64,000 bases of DNA from Bryobacteraceae bacterium (lineage in GTDB: Bacteria; Acidobacteriota; Terriglobia; Bryobacterales; Bryobacteraceae): NCBI GenBank assembly GCA_025928545.1, contig JAICJH010000016.1, positions 48,893 through 112,892 on the forward strand. The letters are read 5' to 3'. This document shows, in pieces, positions 55,449 to 64,000 of the stretch; position 1 is the first letter of the stretch; each line of letters begins with the position of its first letter. Below the pieces are notes generated by a model. The model did no database searches. It worked only from the letters and a program-made list of their open reading frames with translations, and was not told the origin of the DNA. The translations under genes and the position numbers were made by a program.

Positions 55449-55477
55449 CAATTACTTTGCCATCGGCTAAGTAATTG
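55449..55477 (-). promoter_or_regulatory. inverted repeat upstream of the Tyr/Pro-rich protein gene
   Basis: CAATTACTT (55449-55457) and AAGTAATTG (55469-55477) form a perfect 9-bp inverted repeat with an 11-base spacer, 30 bases before the start at 55419. It could be an operator or an mRNA hairpin. Confidence 0.4.
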
Positions 55478-55552
55478 AAATACAAGCAACAAGAGAGCGT
55501 GGGGCGAAGGTTTTGGAGTGGTGCTGGTGTTTTTGGGCCACCAACCCGCTGC

Positions 55553-56323
55553 TCAATTGCCGGCTTCCACCTTCTCCGCCGCATCAACGACGTAGAAATC
55601 CACGGGGGTCTTCTGAAACCCGATTGCCAGGCCGATCTGTTCCCGCATCGCCGACAGCAGCAACGATGCATCCATCGGATTCGGGCGGTTCTCATCCGGC
55701 GCCAGATCAAGGGAAAAGTCGAACTCACCGTCCAGGCCCGTGTTGTTGACGATGACGTTCCCCAGTTGCCTGGCGAATATGTCGGCCAGCTGCGCGAGCG
55801 TGTAACGGCTCGCGGCAATGTGAAAAGCAGATCCGGATTGCGAAAAATGGAGGCCGTGGGTCTCGCCGTCTTTCGGCGGAAACAGCCTGGGCGCTGTCTT
55901 CCCCACCGTGATCGAGTACGCGGAAAGCTCTCTGCGTTCGTGATGCAGTTTCAGCCGAAAGCGATCGGCGAGAAGTGTTCGAACCATGAGCCGGATTTCA
56001 TCGTCGGAAACGGGCTTTTCGGCCTTCGCGATGATGTCATAGCGCTCGGATGTCAGCCACGAGGGACCACCCGAGTGTTGCGCGGGCTGTATCCCGTAGG
56101 CCCATTCCAGCAGAAATTCGATGGTGGTCGCTCGCGCAGTGAACCTGCCGCCTGGCGATATGAAGTCGGCGATGCCGGCATGTTCCATCGGCGGAGCCGG
56201 AGTTCCTGGCTTGCACGGAGCGATGGACGCAACCTCGAAAGCCGGAGCCTGCGCGGTGGCGCCGGGCAGGGAACACGTCAGGGAACAAGTCAGCCAGATG
56301 ATTGCAGCAAATGATTTGGGCAC
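55553..56323 (-). CDS. TIGR03435-type secreted protein
   Basis: A 256-residue exported protein (GTG start; signal peptide about 1-24). The pattern FEVASIAPCKPG, FLLEWAYGIQP, GGPSWLTSERYDIIAKA, LMVRTLLADRFRLKLHHERRE and the end FYVVDAAEKVEAGN marks the TIGR03435 family, which is strongly expanded in Solibacter. Function unknown; it is often found beside BlaI/BlaR-type regulators. A second, divergent member lies at 57903. It is 40 bases after the HD-domain gene on the same strand. Confidence 0.82.
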   Translation of the reverse strand: MPKSFAAIIWLTCSLTCSLPGATAQAPAFEVASIAPCKPGTPAPPMEHAGIADFISPGGRFTARATTIEFLLEWAYGIQPAQHSGGPSWLTSERYDIIAKAEKPVSDDEIRLMVRTLLADRFRLKLHHERRELSAYSITVGKTAPRLFPPKDGETHGLHFSQSGSAFHIAASRYTLAQLADIFARQLGNVIVNNTGLDGEFDFSLDLAPDENRPNPMDASLLLSAMREQIGLAIGFQKTPVDFYVVDAAEKVEAGN

Positions 56324-56363
56324 AACAGGTATTACCGCGAGCCTTGAAAAAGAATCGGAATAT

Positions 56364-56930
56364 TTATGCCGGATTACCGGCCAGCCCCAACTCGGCAGCT
56401 CGCGCCCTCATCGCCTCGATGCAGAACGAGATGTGCTGGTCCAGATCGACTCCCAATTGCGCCGCGCCGTTCAGAATGTCGTCGCGATTCACCGCCCTCG
56501 CGAATGCCTTGTCCTTCAGTTTCTTCTTCACTGAAGCAGTTTCCACTTCGTGAATGCTGCGGCTCGGCTTCACGTACGAACAGGCGGTCAGAAATCCCGC
56601 CAGTTCGTCGCAGGCGAACAGCGTCTTTTCCAGACCGGAGACACGTGGCACACCGGTGAAATCGGCATGCGACAGAATCGCGCGCCGAATCTCCTCGCTC
56701 ACGCCGCGTTCGGCAAGAATAGGCTCGCCCTTGATGGGATGATCGGGCAGGTTCGGATGAATTTCCCAATCGAAGTCATGCAACAGCGCTGCGACGGCCC
56801 ATTGCTCCTCATCCGCGCCATTCCTGCGCGCATAGGCTGCCACGCAGGCCTCAACCGCCAGCATATGCTTGCGCAGGCTGTCCGATTTCACGAACTCACA
56901 GACGATTTCCCAGGCTTGGTCGCGTTTCAT
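56364..56930 (-). CDS. HD-domain metal-dependent phosphohydrolase
   Basis: A 188-residue HD protein. Metal ligands are H22 (RKHMLAVE), H51-D52 (ALLHDFDWEIHPN), and a later His in HADFTG. DHPIKGEPILAERGV is the HDIG-type second half. Such proteins hydrolyse nucleotides or other phosphates; the substrate is unknown. Start ATG 56930. The TIGR03435 gene follows closely, so they may be one transcript. Confidence 0.82.
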   Translation of the reverse strand: MKRDQAWEIVCEFVKSDSLRKHMLAVEACVAAYARRNGADEEQWAVAALLHDFDWEIHPNLPDHPIKGEPILAERGVSEEIRRAILSHADFTGVPRVSGLEKTLFACDELAGFLTACSYVKPSRSIHEVETASVKKKLKDKAFARAVNRDDILNGAAQLGVDLDQHISFCIEAMRARAAELGLAGNPA

Positions 56931-56999
56931 AGACCCTCAGTTTACGTCAAGCGGGGTGCCTTCCTGGTCAATGGGATCATGGGTGGTAATCAACCCTTT

Positions 57000-57671
57000 A
57001 TGACATCTCTGCCCGTCGGCTCCCATAAATGCACGTGTACGAAGAAACGGCACCAGCCCCGGTTCGTGGTCCTTACCGGAGGCCCAGGAGGTGGCAAGAC
57101 TGCAATTCTCGAGATCGCGAAGCAGTGCTTCTGTAGGCACGTCGGATTTCTTCCCGAATCAGCCGGCATTGTGTTTGGCGGGGGCTTCCCACGCCTGCCC
57201 GGACCGGCGGGTCTCCGAGCATCACAGCGCGCCATCTTCGGGGTTCAGCACGAAATGCTTCGCCTGGCGGCGCATGATCCCGGCCTCGCCATGGTCTTGT
57301 GCGATCGGGGTTCGCTCGATGGCCTCGCTTACTGGCCCGGATCGTCGCGAAGTTATTTCGACGAAATTGGCAGCACCATGGAGCAGGAATTATCCCGGTA
57401 CGCCGCTGTCATCCATGTAGCGACGCCGTCGTCTCCTGAGCAGTATCACAGAACCGGCATCCGGAGCGAGTCATTCAGTGAAGCGCGGGCAATTGACGCG
57501 CGAATCAGAAAGATCTGGCGGCACCATCCGAATCAGATGGTGGTTGCCTCTGAGACGGATTTCTTCAGCAAGGCAGCGGTGGCAATTGAGATGATCCACG
57601 CGGCGGTGCCCCTCTGCTGCCGTACCTCGGCTCACGTTGATGGCATCAAAGCCCTTGCTCGAACCGCGTAA
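57000..57671 (+). CDS. P-loop NTPase/kinase-like protein (AAA_28 type)
   Basis: A 223-residue protein. The Walker A motif is VLTGGPGGGKTAIL (K33), an acidic strand reads VLCDRGSLDGLAYWPG, and VIHVATPSS comes from the next strand. The ATP-binding strand order fits the predicted ATPase/kinase family (AAA_28), often of unknown substrate. ATG 57000 is used; ATG 56979 is a possible longer start, and the frame runs open into the HD gene's antisense strand but is not coding there. Divergent from the HD gene. Confidence 0.75.
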   Translation: MTSLPVGSHKCTCTKKRHQPRFVVLTGGPGGGKTAILEIAKQCFCRHVGFLPESAGIVFGGGFPRLPGPAGLRASQRAIFGVQHEMLRLAAHDPGLAMVLCDRGSLDGLAYWPGSSRSYFDEIGSTMEQELSRYAAVIHVATPSSPEQYHRTGIRSESFSEARAIDARIRKIWRHHPNQMVVASETDFFSKAAVAIEMIHAAVPLCCRTSAHVDGIKALARTA

Positions 57672-57721
57672 ACCGCGCACACTTTCGTGAAAAAATCTGC
57701 GTAATACTTACTCCGGCTGTT

Positions 57722-57846
57722 GGCCTGAGCTTCATGGCGATGGCGGCGGAAGACGCCACGGGCACATGGAAGCCACGCTCGAAACGCCCAATGACCCGAT
57801 TGTGAGCACCTTCGTCCTGAAAGCCGATCGCGACACCCGCTATTGA
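57722..57846 (+). pseudogene. fragment of a secreted beta-domain protein, frameshifted
   Basis: MAMAAEDATGTWKP in one frame is continued by ATLETPNDPIVSTFVLKADRD in the next (given in parts), a pattern met in acidobacterial secreted proteins of the form TGTW-x-ATLETPNG-x-TFVLKADGD. One base shift breaks it and a stop follows at 57844. It is probably a remnant of a gene upstream of the TIGR03435 gene. Confidence 0.4.
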
Positions 57847-57869
57847 TCCGTTCCGGTTTTATGTGCTAA

Positions 57870-57879
57870 TACTATAGTA
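57870..57879 (+). promoter_or_regulatory. palindrome TACTATAGTA upstream of TIGR03435 gene, possible BlaI operator
   Basis: A perfect 10-bp palindrome, 24 bases before the ATG at 57903 and just ahead of the RBS GGAGG. BlaI/MecI operators are of the TACA/TGTA or TAnTA type, and a BlaI-family gene exists at 33481. The link is suggestive only. Confidence 0.35.
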
Positions 57880-57902
57880 CTAAGATATGACGGAGGTCCT
57901 GA

Positions 57903-58811
57903 ATGAGCCCGATTCCCGCAACAGTTCTGGTTTTCGCCGCGTCCACGTTCGCTCAGAACGCGCCCGAGGCCCATCCGAAGTTCGACGCAGCCACCGTCAA
58001 ACTCGATAACAGAGGCATCCGCGTCGGATTGAACGTCGCGATGCGAGGTGGCCCTGGCACCAGCGACCCCGGCCTGTTCAGCCTTTCTTACGGCCAGCCA
58101 CTCAAACTTCTCATCTCAAAAGCCTGGGACATGCCGTCCGATCAGATCGCGGGGCCCTCCTGGCTCGACGATTCTCCAGGCAATCTGTATTTGATCTCCG
58201 CCACCCTGCCTCCGGGGACCACCAAAGAGCAGTTTCTCCTGATGTGGCAGGATCTTCTCATCGAACGTTTCCATCTCGCGCTGCATCGTGAAACCAAAAA
58301 TTTCCCCGGTTACGATCTGGTGGTTGCAGGCAAACCGAAGCTTACCGAGTGGAAGCCCGATCCTGTCGCGGCGCAACCTCCGCCCGGCCTGAATCCAGGC
58401 AACGACGAACAGGGTTTCCCGCGTTTGCGTCCGAACGCACAGGTCGGCGTTAATCCCGTCCACCATGACGGCTCGCCACTGTGGACGATTCACGAAACCC
58501 ATCACCAGTCCATGCCAGATTTTGCAAAAGGCCTCGGTCAAACGCTGAAGCAGGCAGGTGTCGCCGGAGTTGACGGTCCTCTGGCCCGCGTCGCCGATAA
58601 AACCGGACTTTCCGGATTGTGGGAATTCCGGCTTCAGTTCGAAGGCACTATGACAGGATCTGCGCCCGCCGCCTCCGACCAGGGCACCGACAGTCTCTCC
58701 ATCTTCACCGAAATCGAAAAACAACTCGGATTAAAGCTCGTCAAAACGAAAGGAGTTCCCGTCGACATACTGGTGATCGACCATGCCGAGAAAACTCCCG
58801 AAGAAAATTGA
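57903..58811 (+). CDS. TIGR03435-type secreted protein, second member
   Basis: A 302-residue exported protein with a signal peptide (about 1-17). FDAATVKLDNRG, LLISKAWDMPSDQIAGPSWL, LLIERFHLALHRETKNFPGY and the end VPVDILVIDHAEKTPEEN follow the TIGR03435 pattern of the member at 55553, with low identity. It has a clear RBS (GGAGG, 57892-57896) before ATG 57903. The function of the family is unknown. A short palindrome upstream may bind a repressor. Confidence 0.82.
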   Translation: MSPIPATVLVFAASTFAQNAPEAHPKFDAATVKLDNRGIRVGLNVAMRGGPGTSDPGLFSLSYGQPLKLLISKAWDMPSDQIAGPSWLDDSPGNLYLISATLPPGTTKEQFLLMWQDLLIERFHLALHRETKNFPGYDLVVAGKPKLTEWKPDPVAAQPPPGLNPGNDEQGFPRLRPNAQVGVNPVHHDGSPLWTIHETHHQSMPDFAKGLGQTLKQAGVAGVDGPLARVADKTGLSGLWEFRLQFEGTMTGSAPAASDQGTDSLSIFTEIEKQLGLKLVKTKGVPVDILVIDHAEKTPEEN

Positions 58812-58894
58812 CGTTAGATTCGGCGAGGAGGAACCAACTCCAGGCAAAGACTTCTTCGCGTGATTCCGTAGAATGTGCAAAGCGCGCCGTCCAG

Positions 58895-60907
58895 CTACTG
58901 CCCGCCAGTGCCCGCCAGAATGAGTGGATTGTATCTGGCCTTCTGATTGGCCGTTAAGCTGAATGTTACCTGCACGCTGAACGACTGACCGCTTTGCAGC
59001 CAGAGCGGGGCTCCGGTGGCCGCTACCCAGGGGCTGCCGGCCGGCGCCGTGCAGGAAGTCACGCCCGTCGCATTCACTACCGTCTCACCCGCCGGAAGAT
59101 CGGTCAGCACCACGGAAAATGGCCCGGCAATCGCTTTGCCGCTGCGATTCGTGAAGGTGATGGTCTCGGTATCCTGTGCCGCTCCTGCGGGTTGGCGCAA
59201 CGTTCGGCCACCGGCCTCGCGCTCCTCGCTTCTTTCAGTCTGGCGACTGTTCTTTACTGCCAGATCATGTGACTGGTCGGTTTGGCATAACAGCCCGTAC
59301 GCCCCCACACTACCGGATTGATTGCCCACGTAAACATGGCCGTTTGCGACCACCGGACTCAAAAATTTAACGAAGCTGCCGGCCGAATCGCGGGCGGAAT
59401 TCTGATCCGAGTTGTAGATTTCCTTCGTGATGTCGGTGGCGTCAAAGGCGCGCAAAACTCCCGGAACCGCATCATTGGCCGGGTTCAGCGCCGCAGTGTA
59501 AGCCCACACTACGCCACTGTCTTTTTCGTCGTCCTCCGATGTCACCACGACTCCGCCCGTGCTGTTCGGCAATATCTTTCCCACTGTCGCGTCCGCTGTC
59601 TTGAAGCGCTCGGAGCCTATGTCGAAAGGATACGCGCGCAGGTAGTCCTGCTTGTCCCAGACGAACAGGTATGGATGGGTCTTGTGCGGCCAGAATGCAG
59701 TCGATAAATTTTGTCCGCACTGAGTAAACCCGCAGCCGTTAGACGCCTGAAAACTCTGTAACGGCACCAGACCATTCTGCGCTTTTCCGAGTGCATGCAC
59801 ACGAACCGACTGCCCGATCGGTGTAGGGCCAGGATCATTCTCCAGACCTCCGAGGTTCGTTCCGTCCATCAGGTACACGACTCCCTGCTTCCCGCCAGTC
59901 AGAGCCAAATGAGTATTCGGAAGCAGCGTCACGCCGTTGGCGCCCAGATCGGTGTCGCTTTGAAACAGCGCCAGCCAGTTCGCGGGCGTAAAATAACTCT
60001 CCACCGCAAGTGTCCTCGAATGCAGTTGCACGGCGCTGTTGCCGAAATCCGTCGTACCATTCCATTCGCCGTCGGCCGTCGCCACAAACAAATTGCCAAA
60101 ACGATCGGCGGCCAGACCCCGCCCCGCCTGCCAGATTCCTCCGTGAGGTGTGTTGGGTGAACTCTCCCAACTAGCCAGACGATTGCTGAGATCGTTCGCC
60201 TGGAAGGCCTGTACGAATCCATGCTGAATGGAAAGCGCGTCATCGGAAACGTAAACGTAACCTATGTATACGGCATCGTTCGAAAGCAACAATCCGGCAC
60301 GCTGGAACCACGCAGTGGCATCCGTCTGCTGTTCGCCGGTAGCCAGCGGGAGGACCGCCCTCTGAGGAGAGTTGTACTTTAAGCTCCCGTTTGCCAGATC
60401 AAGGGCAAAAATATAGCTCCCCACATCGCCGCTCTTATCGATGATCGCCGTCAGGTAAATCGTGTTCGTGGTTCGGTCGATCACGGGCGTGGCAACGATG
60501 CCGATCTCCGGGCCGAGAAATAATTCACCAGTAATAATTGGAGGCCCAACATTGACGTGCCAATAAGGCTCGGTCTGGGCCGGATTATCCGCATCGAACG
60601 CGTAAACACTGTTGTTAAGCGTCGCGACAATTAACAGATTACGAACTGCGCCACTCGGCAAAGTGAACTGGGTCACCACCAGAGGCAGTGCGTAAACCGG
60701 TCCGTCCACGGCACGGCTGAACAGCTTTCCGAATTGCGCCGCGTTGACGTTGCTTGCCGTTAGCGTCCCTTCGTCCATGTTCGCGCTGGTGCGGTCATTA
60801 TTGTACTGGGCCGTCAGCACGTCTGTCTGGCCATACGCCCATGAAGACGTGAGGGCTAACACGATTACACTTCGTAGCATATTGAACTGGAATTTGAACT
60901 TGAACAT
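58895..60907 (-). CDS. secreted beta-propeller (PQQ-like) protein
   Basis: A 670-residue exported protein; the signal peptide is near residues 10-27 (MLRSVIVLALTSSWAYG). Repeats such as NLLIVATLNNSVYAFDADN, SYIFALDLANGSLKY and VLRAFDATDITKEIYNSD have the PQQ-propeller blade pattern. The last 80 residues form a beta domain (ETITFTNRSGKAIAG, SFSVQVTFSLTANQ). Enzyme or carbohydrate binder, unknown. Start ATG 60907 has an upstream GGGAGG; the frame to 60949 is longer but lacks that. It diverges from the paralogous pair at 61249. Confidence 0.78.
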   Translation of the reverse strand: MFKFKFQFNMLRSVIVLALTSSWAYGQTDVLTAQYNNDRTSANMDEGTLTASNVNAAQFGKLFSRAVDGPVYALPLVVTQFTLPSGAVRNLLIVATLNNSVYAFDADNPAQTEPYWHVNVGPPIITGELFLGPEIGIVATPVIDRTTNTIYLTAIIDKSGDVGSYIFALDLANGSLKYNSPQRAVLPLATGEQQTDATAWFQRAGLLLSNDAVYIGYVYVSDDALSIQHGFVQAFQANDLSNRLASWESSPNTPHGGIWQAGRGLAADRFGNLFVATADGEWNGTTDFGNSAVQLHSRTLAVESYFTPANWLALFQSDTDLGANGVTLLPNTHLALTGGKQGVVYLMDGTNLGGLENDPGPTPIGQSVRVHALGKAQNGLVPLQSFQASNGCGFTQCGQNLSTAFWPHKTHPYLFVWDKQDYLRAYPFDIGSERFKTADATVGKILPNSTGGVVVTSEDDEKDSGVVWAYTAALNPANDAVPGVLRAFDATDITKEIYNSDQNSARDSAGSFVKFLSPVVANGHVYVGNQSGSVGAYGLLCQTDQSHDLAVKNSRQTERSEEREAGGRTLRQPAGAAQDTETITFTNRSGKAIAGPFSVVLTDLPAGETVVNATGVTSCTAPAGSPWVAATGAPLWLQSGQSFSVQVTFSLTANQKARYNPLILAGTGGQ

Positions 60908-60949
60908 TACGCGAACCTCCCGGAACAAAACCAAGAAGTCACGCAGCAC

Positions 60950-61240
60950 GCAATGCGCCGATGGGTTTTTAATTAGTAAATAGTTGTAAGTGCCGGTACG
61001 AACTTCGCAACCTTAGTGGTGCGAGTCCCGTGCCCAATTGCTTTACGTCAATCGGTAGCCGTTCGTCTGCCGGCGATATCGCGCTGCAGCAGCGCCGTCC
61101 CATCACCGCCGACCAGGGAGCAATATCCAGACTAAATGGACCGACCATTTTGACGATAAAAACGCCAAAAAACACCACAAAACACTGAGCGATTCGATGT
61201 AGAATTTCGAATGGCGACTAACGACAACCCGACGCCAGAG
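60950..61240. other. intergenic region between divergent propeller genes
   Basis: Probably contains the two divergent promoters. I see no coding frame or clear structure. An A/C-rich stretch CGCCAAAAAACACCACAAAA lies at about 61161. Confidence 0.35.
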
Positions 61241-61248
61241 GATTGCTG

Positions 61249-62832
61249 ATGCGAAAGCTGAGTTTGACCGGAATCATGGTCCTGGGATGCATGACTGGCT
61301 GGGCTGCCGACTATGTTGCAGACGGCGCGGATCCAGGTCGCACCGGATGGGTCAAGGACGAAAAGGTCTTCAACAAAACCAATGTTAAGACCATGAAGCT
61401 GCTGTGGAAGGTGAAGCTCGATGGCGCCACACGCCAGATGCACAACACCTTCCCGCCTGTGATCCTCGAAAAAGTGGCCACATCGAGCGGCACAAAAGAA
61501 ATTGCCGTCATTTCAGGCATCTCCGACGATCTATGGGCATTCGACACCGCCACCGGCAAGCAGGTCTGGCACAAACATTTTGAAAGCACCTATGACGAAG
61601 CATCCAGTGGCCGCGCAGGCAGCACGCTTTGCCCCGGAGGCCAGACCGCCGTCCCCGCAGTAGGGCCGGGTAACGGACCTGGCAAATATACTCTCTACGC
61701 GGTTTCCTGGGATGGTCGGCTCCGTCAGGTCAATGTTGCCGATGGCGAAGATCTCGCGGTGCCTCAGAAATTCATGCCCGCCAACGCCAAACCCTGGTCA
61801 CTGAACCTGGTCAACGGCGTTATCTATACTTCGAACTCGCAGGGCTGCGGTGGCACGCCAAACGCGTTCTTCGCCTTCGACCTCGCTACGAAGAAGGCCA
61901 GCACCTTTCTGCCGGCAGGTGGAGGGATGTGGGGCCGGCGCGGCGTCGCCGTCGGTACCGATGGAACCGTATACATGGGTACCGGCGATGGAACCTACGC
62001 CCCTGAAACCATGAATCTGGGCAATACCATTGTGGCCGTGAAAGAAGATGCCAACCAACAGCTGCAACTCACCGGTTGGTTCGCCCCGCCTAATGCCAAC
62101 TGGATGCACACCCGCGATCTCGATATCAACGTCAGCCCTATGGCGATTGATTACAAGGGCAAGCATCTCCTCATCGGCTCCAGTAAGGAATGCCGCGTCT
62201 GGCTCGTCGATCGCGACACAATCGCCGGTACCACCCCGCCATTCGAAAAGCATTCCGAAATGCTGGATCGCACGCCCCTGATCTGCAACCCCGCTTCGCG
62301 CTACGATGCCGCCGGTGCCTGGGGCGCCATGGCGACGTGGATCGATCCCGCGGGCCAGCTTTATATCGCGGTACCTTTCCTCGGGCCGCTGAGCGACATC
62401 TATCATTCGCAGATCGAAATCGGCAAGCCCGAACTGGGTGGCGTCGCTGTTCTCAGGGTGGAAGAGAACGCCGGTAAATGGCACCTCGCGCCGGCCTGGA
62501 GTTACGGCGATATCGATCAGGGCGATGAAGCCATCTACTCGAACGGCATCCTGTTCGTCAACGGAGCGGGCGAGGATACTTACCAATCGAATCCCGATGT
62601 GGCCTGGAACGAAGCGCCGCGCAAACCGGGTACCGGCCAGACCGGCAATCGCATCGCAAATTCACGGCATGCCACCATTTACGCCTTCGATGCGGTCAAT
62701 GGCAAACTTCTGTGGTCCAGCGGGGATCAGATTACCTCGTGGAACCACGGCTCGGGTATGACGGCCATCAACGGCAAAGCCTACCTCGGCACTTTTGATG
62801 GAGAGTTCTATTGCTTCGGAGTCCAGCGATGA
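61249..62832 (+). CDS. secreted PQQ-like beta-propeller protein
   Basis: A 527-residue exported protein (signal peptide about 1-20, GCMTGWAADY). Blades include KLLWKVKLDG, DDLWAFDTATGKQVWHKHF, YAVSWDGRLRQVN, YTSNSQGCGGTPNAFFAFD and ATIYAFDAVNGKLLWSSG, typical of PQQ-dependent dehydrogenase folds. No cytochrome c CxxCH motif. May be a quinoprotein or a structural propeller; cofactor residues cannot be fixed by eye. GAGGA precedes ATG 61249. The next gene overlaps its stop and is a paralogue. Confidence 0.82.
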   Translation: MRKLSLTGIMVLGCMTGWAADYVADGADPGRTGWVKDEKVFNKTNVKTMKLLWKVKLDGATRQMHNTFPPVILEKVATSSGTKEIAVISGISDDLWAFDTATGKQVWHKHFESTYDEASSGRAGSTLCPGGQTAVPAVGPGNGPGKYTLYAVSWDGRLRQVNVADGEDLAVPQKFMPANAKPWSLNLVNGVIYTSNSQGCGGTPNAFFAFDLATKKASTFLPAGGGMWGRRGVAVGTDGTVYMGTGDGTYAPETMNLGNTIVAVKEDANQQLQLTGWFAPPNANWMHTRDLDINVSPMAIDYKGKHLLIGSSKECRVWLVDRDTIAGTTPPFEKHSEMLDRTPLICNPASRYDAAGAWGAMATWIDPAGQLYIAVPFLGPLSDIYHSQIEIGKPELGGVAVLRVEENAGKWHLAPAWSYGDIDQGDEAIYSNGILFVNGAGEDTYQSNPDVAWNEAPRKPGTGQTGNRIANSRHATIYAFDAVNGKLLWSSGDQITSWNHGSGMTAINGKAYLGTFDGEFYCFGVQR

Positions 62833-64000
62833 AAAACGCAGCAACTATCTTTCTGGCTCTGACCTTAGCCACAAGCGCGGCCTGGGGACAAGCCGGAGGC
62901 CGCGGCGGTGGCGGCGGCTGGACCACAAGCCGCGCCGACGCGCAACGCACAGCGTGGGTTCGCACTGACGCGGCCATTTCGGTGGAAGGCGTACAAAAAC
63001 CCGATTTCGGCCTGCAGTGGACCACGAAGGTAGGCCACACGCCCCGCGAAACCATCAGCGAAGGCGTCAGCGGCAACACTGCTCAGCTGGATCCCGCGCC
63101 TGGCAACGTTGCGGGGAGCGCCAACAATCTCTATGGCTACGAAATCGACACAGGCGCCATCACCTGGACGAAGCATTTCGATGGACCGGTCCCGGCCGCG
63201 CCCACTGCGGCATGTCCCGGCGGTATGACCTCCGGGGTCTCGCGCACCACCAGCCTCACTCCGAATGTAGTGGGCACTATCCTCGGCGGTCGTGGCGCGG
63301 CGGGCGGCCGTGGCGCAACCGGCGGAGTTGGTGCGCCTGGTGAAGGCGTGCCCGTGGCGCTCATGGCTGGCCGCGGCGGGCGCGGAGCTTCGGGCCGTAT
63401 CGGTGGCGGTGGTGGTGGCGCTGCATTTGCCGCAGGTGGTTCCGGCCGTGGTGTCATCGCAGCCGGTCCGGCAGCGGCTTCCGGGCGGCCCGGCGGACTG
63501 CGCGGCTCGCCTGCCGATTCCTACGTCATTGCCAGTGATGGGGTGCTTCACTCCGTCGGCCAGGCGCAGGGTAAAGAACTGCGGGCTCCCCTGTCGTTCC
63601 TGCCTGCAAATGCCAACGCAACCCCGTTGATCGCAGTTGGTCAGACAGTTTATACCTCAACAATTAACAACTGCGGTGGCGTTCCGAATGGCGTCTGGTC
63701 AATCGATATCACGCTCGCCAAACCGTACCCGCCGTTTAAGTCGGGCGCGAGCCCTGTCGGTGAACTCGCCTTTTCATCCAATGGCACACTCTACGTCGCG
63801 ATTGGCGATGGAGCAGCGGGCGCCAATGGTTATTTCGACGCGATTGTTGCTCTCGATCCGAAGACGCTGATGCCGAAGGACTGGTTCACCATGCCGGGTG
63901 CATCGTTCTCCTCTACCCCGGTAATCTTCCCGGAGGGCAACCGCGAACTACTGGCGGCGGCCACGACCGATGGACGCGTGTTCCTCTTGGACACCGCTTC
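62829..64000 (+). CDS. secreted PQQ-like beta-propeller protein with Gly/Arg-rich insertion (3' end outside window)
   Basis: The frame is open to the last base, so only 390 residues are seen. A signal peptide (about 1-21) precedes blades YGYEIDTGAITWTKHF, SYVIASDGVLHSVG, YTSTINNCGGVPNGVWSID and GTLYVAIGDGAAG. Between residues about 155 and 225 a Gly/Arg/Ala-rich piece interrupts the propeller (GGRGAAGGRGATGGVGAPG). Its ATG overlaps the previous stop as ATGA. Shared phrases with the preceding protein (CPGG, the CGG..PN motif) show tandem duplication. Confidence 0.82.
   Translation, partial: MKNAATIFLALTLATSAAWGQAGGRGGGGGWTTSRADAQRTAWVRTDAAISVEGVQKPDFGLQWTTKVGHTPRETISEGVSGNTAQLDPAPGNVAGSANNLYGYEIDTGAITWTKHFDGPVPAAPTAACPGGMTSGVSRTTSLTPNVVGTILGGRGAAGGRGATGGVGAPGEGVPVALMAGRGGRGASGRIGGGGGGAAFAAGGSGRGVIAAGPAAASGRPGGLRGSPADSYVIASDGVLHSVGQAQGKELRAPLSFLPANANATPLIAVGQTVYTSTINNCGGVPNGVWSIDITLAKPYPPFKSGASPVGELAFSSNGTLYVAIGDGAAGANGYFDAIVALDPKTLMPKDWFTMPGASFSSTPVIFPEGNRELLAAATTDGRVFLLDTA

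Overview
The window looks like a piece of an Acidobacteriota chromosome, most likely of the Bryobacterales/Solibacter group. This is inferred from secreted proteins of two families expanded there: the TIGR03437-type C-terminal domain (28.1-30.3 kb) and two TIGR03435-type proteins (55.6 and 57.9 kb). GC-rich codon use, the RND pump type and frequent GTG/TTG starts agree. It is diderm: the heptose part of the LPS core pathway, SurA-type foldase, TonB/ExbBD and an RND efflux system are all present.

Layout. 1-844: two heptose-activation genes (kinase fragment, gmhB). 857-6768 (minus): a tight aldarate catabolic operon garD-gudP-gudD-garL-garR that would turn galactarate/glucarate into pyruvate and glycerate. 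6898-11309: RND permease and its periplasmic adaptor. 11248-12840 (minus): ATP-dependent DNA ligase. 12947-18546: a small genomic island in a tRNA-Ile2(CAU) gene. The original tRNA is cut at the anticodon loop into halves about 5.5 kb apart, and one intact tRNA copy sits between them. The two segments carry an AbiE-like type IV toxin-antitoxin pair whose antitoxin has a PD-(D/E)XK nuclease-like domain, a 5' fragment resembling Wadjet jetA, and a hipBA locus whose hipA is split. No integrase is visible. 18583-21400 (minus): two paralogous small proteins and folP with a long Arg/Pro/Gly repeat tail. 21481-28082: secreted hydrolase, DHA2 exporter, a malonyl-CoA-synthetase-like ligase with an MFS transporter, tyrS. 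28126-30834: a secreted matrixin-like protein and partner. 30910-36366 (minus): a six-gene overlapping cluster of foldase, yhaM, BlaI-type repressor, waaF, waaC and ICMT-like methyltransferase.

36471-42433: ComEA-like HhH protein, a small possible BECR-fold nuclease, ssb, tgt-yajC-secD-secF (SecF has a ComEA-like insertion). 42585-46151: tonB-exbB-exbD-exbD-TPR lipoprotein. 46258-52060: rel, DUF971 protein, two PhoB-type response regulators without a kinase (the second apparently starting at CTG), a Sua5/YrdC protein and a TIR-like protein with a ruined nucleotide-binding region. 52161-58811: lineage-specific secreted proteins, a broken ECF sigma gene, an HD hydrolase, a P-loop NTPase and two TIGR03435 proteins. 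58895-64000: three secreted beta-propeller (PQQ-like) proteins, the last cut by the window end.

The best candidates for something new are the tRNA-Ile2 island with its nuclease-fused antitoxin, the TIR/degenerate STAND protein, the HhH insertion in SecF and the repeat-tailed dihydropteroate synthase. All function calls come from reading motifs by eye; no database search was run.
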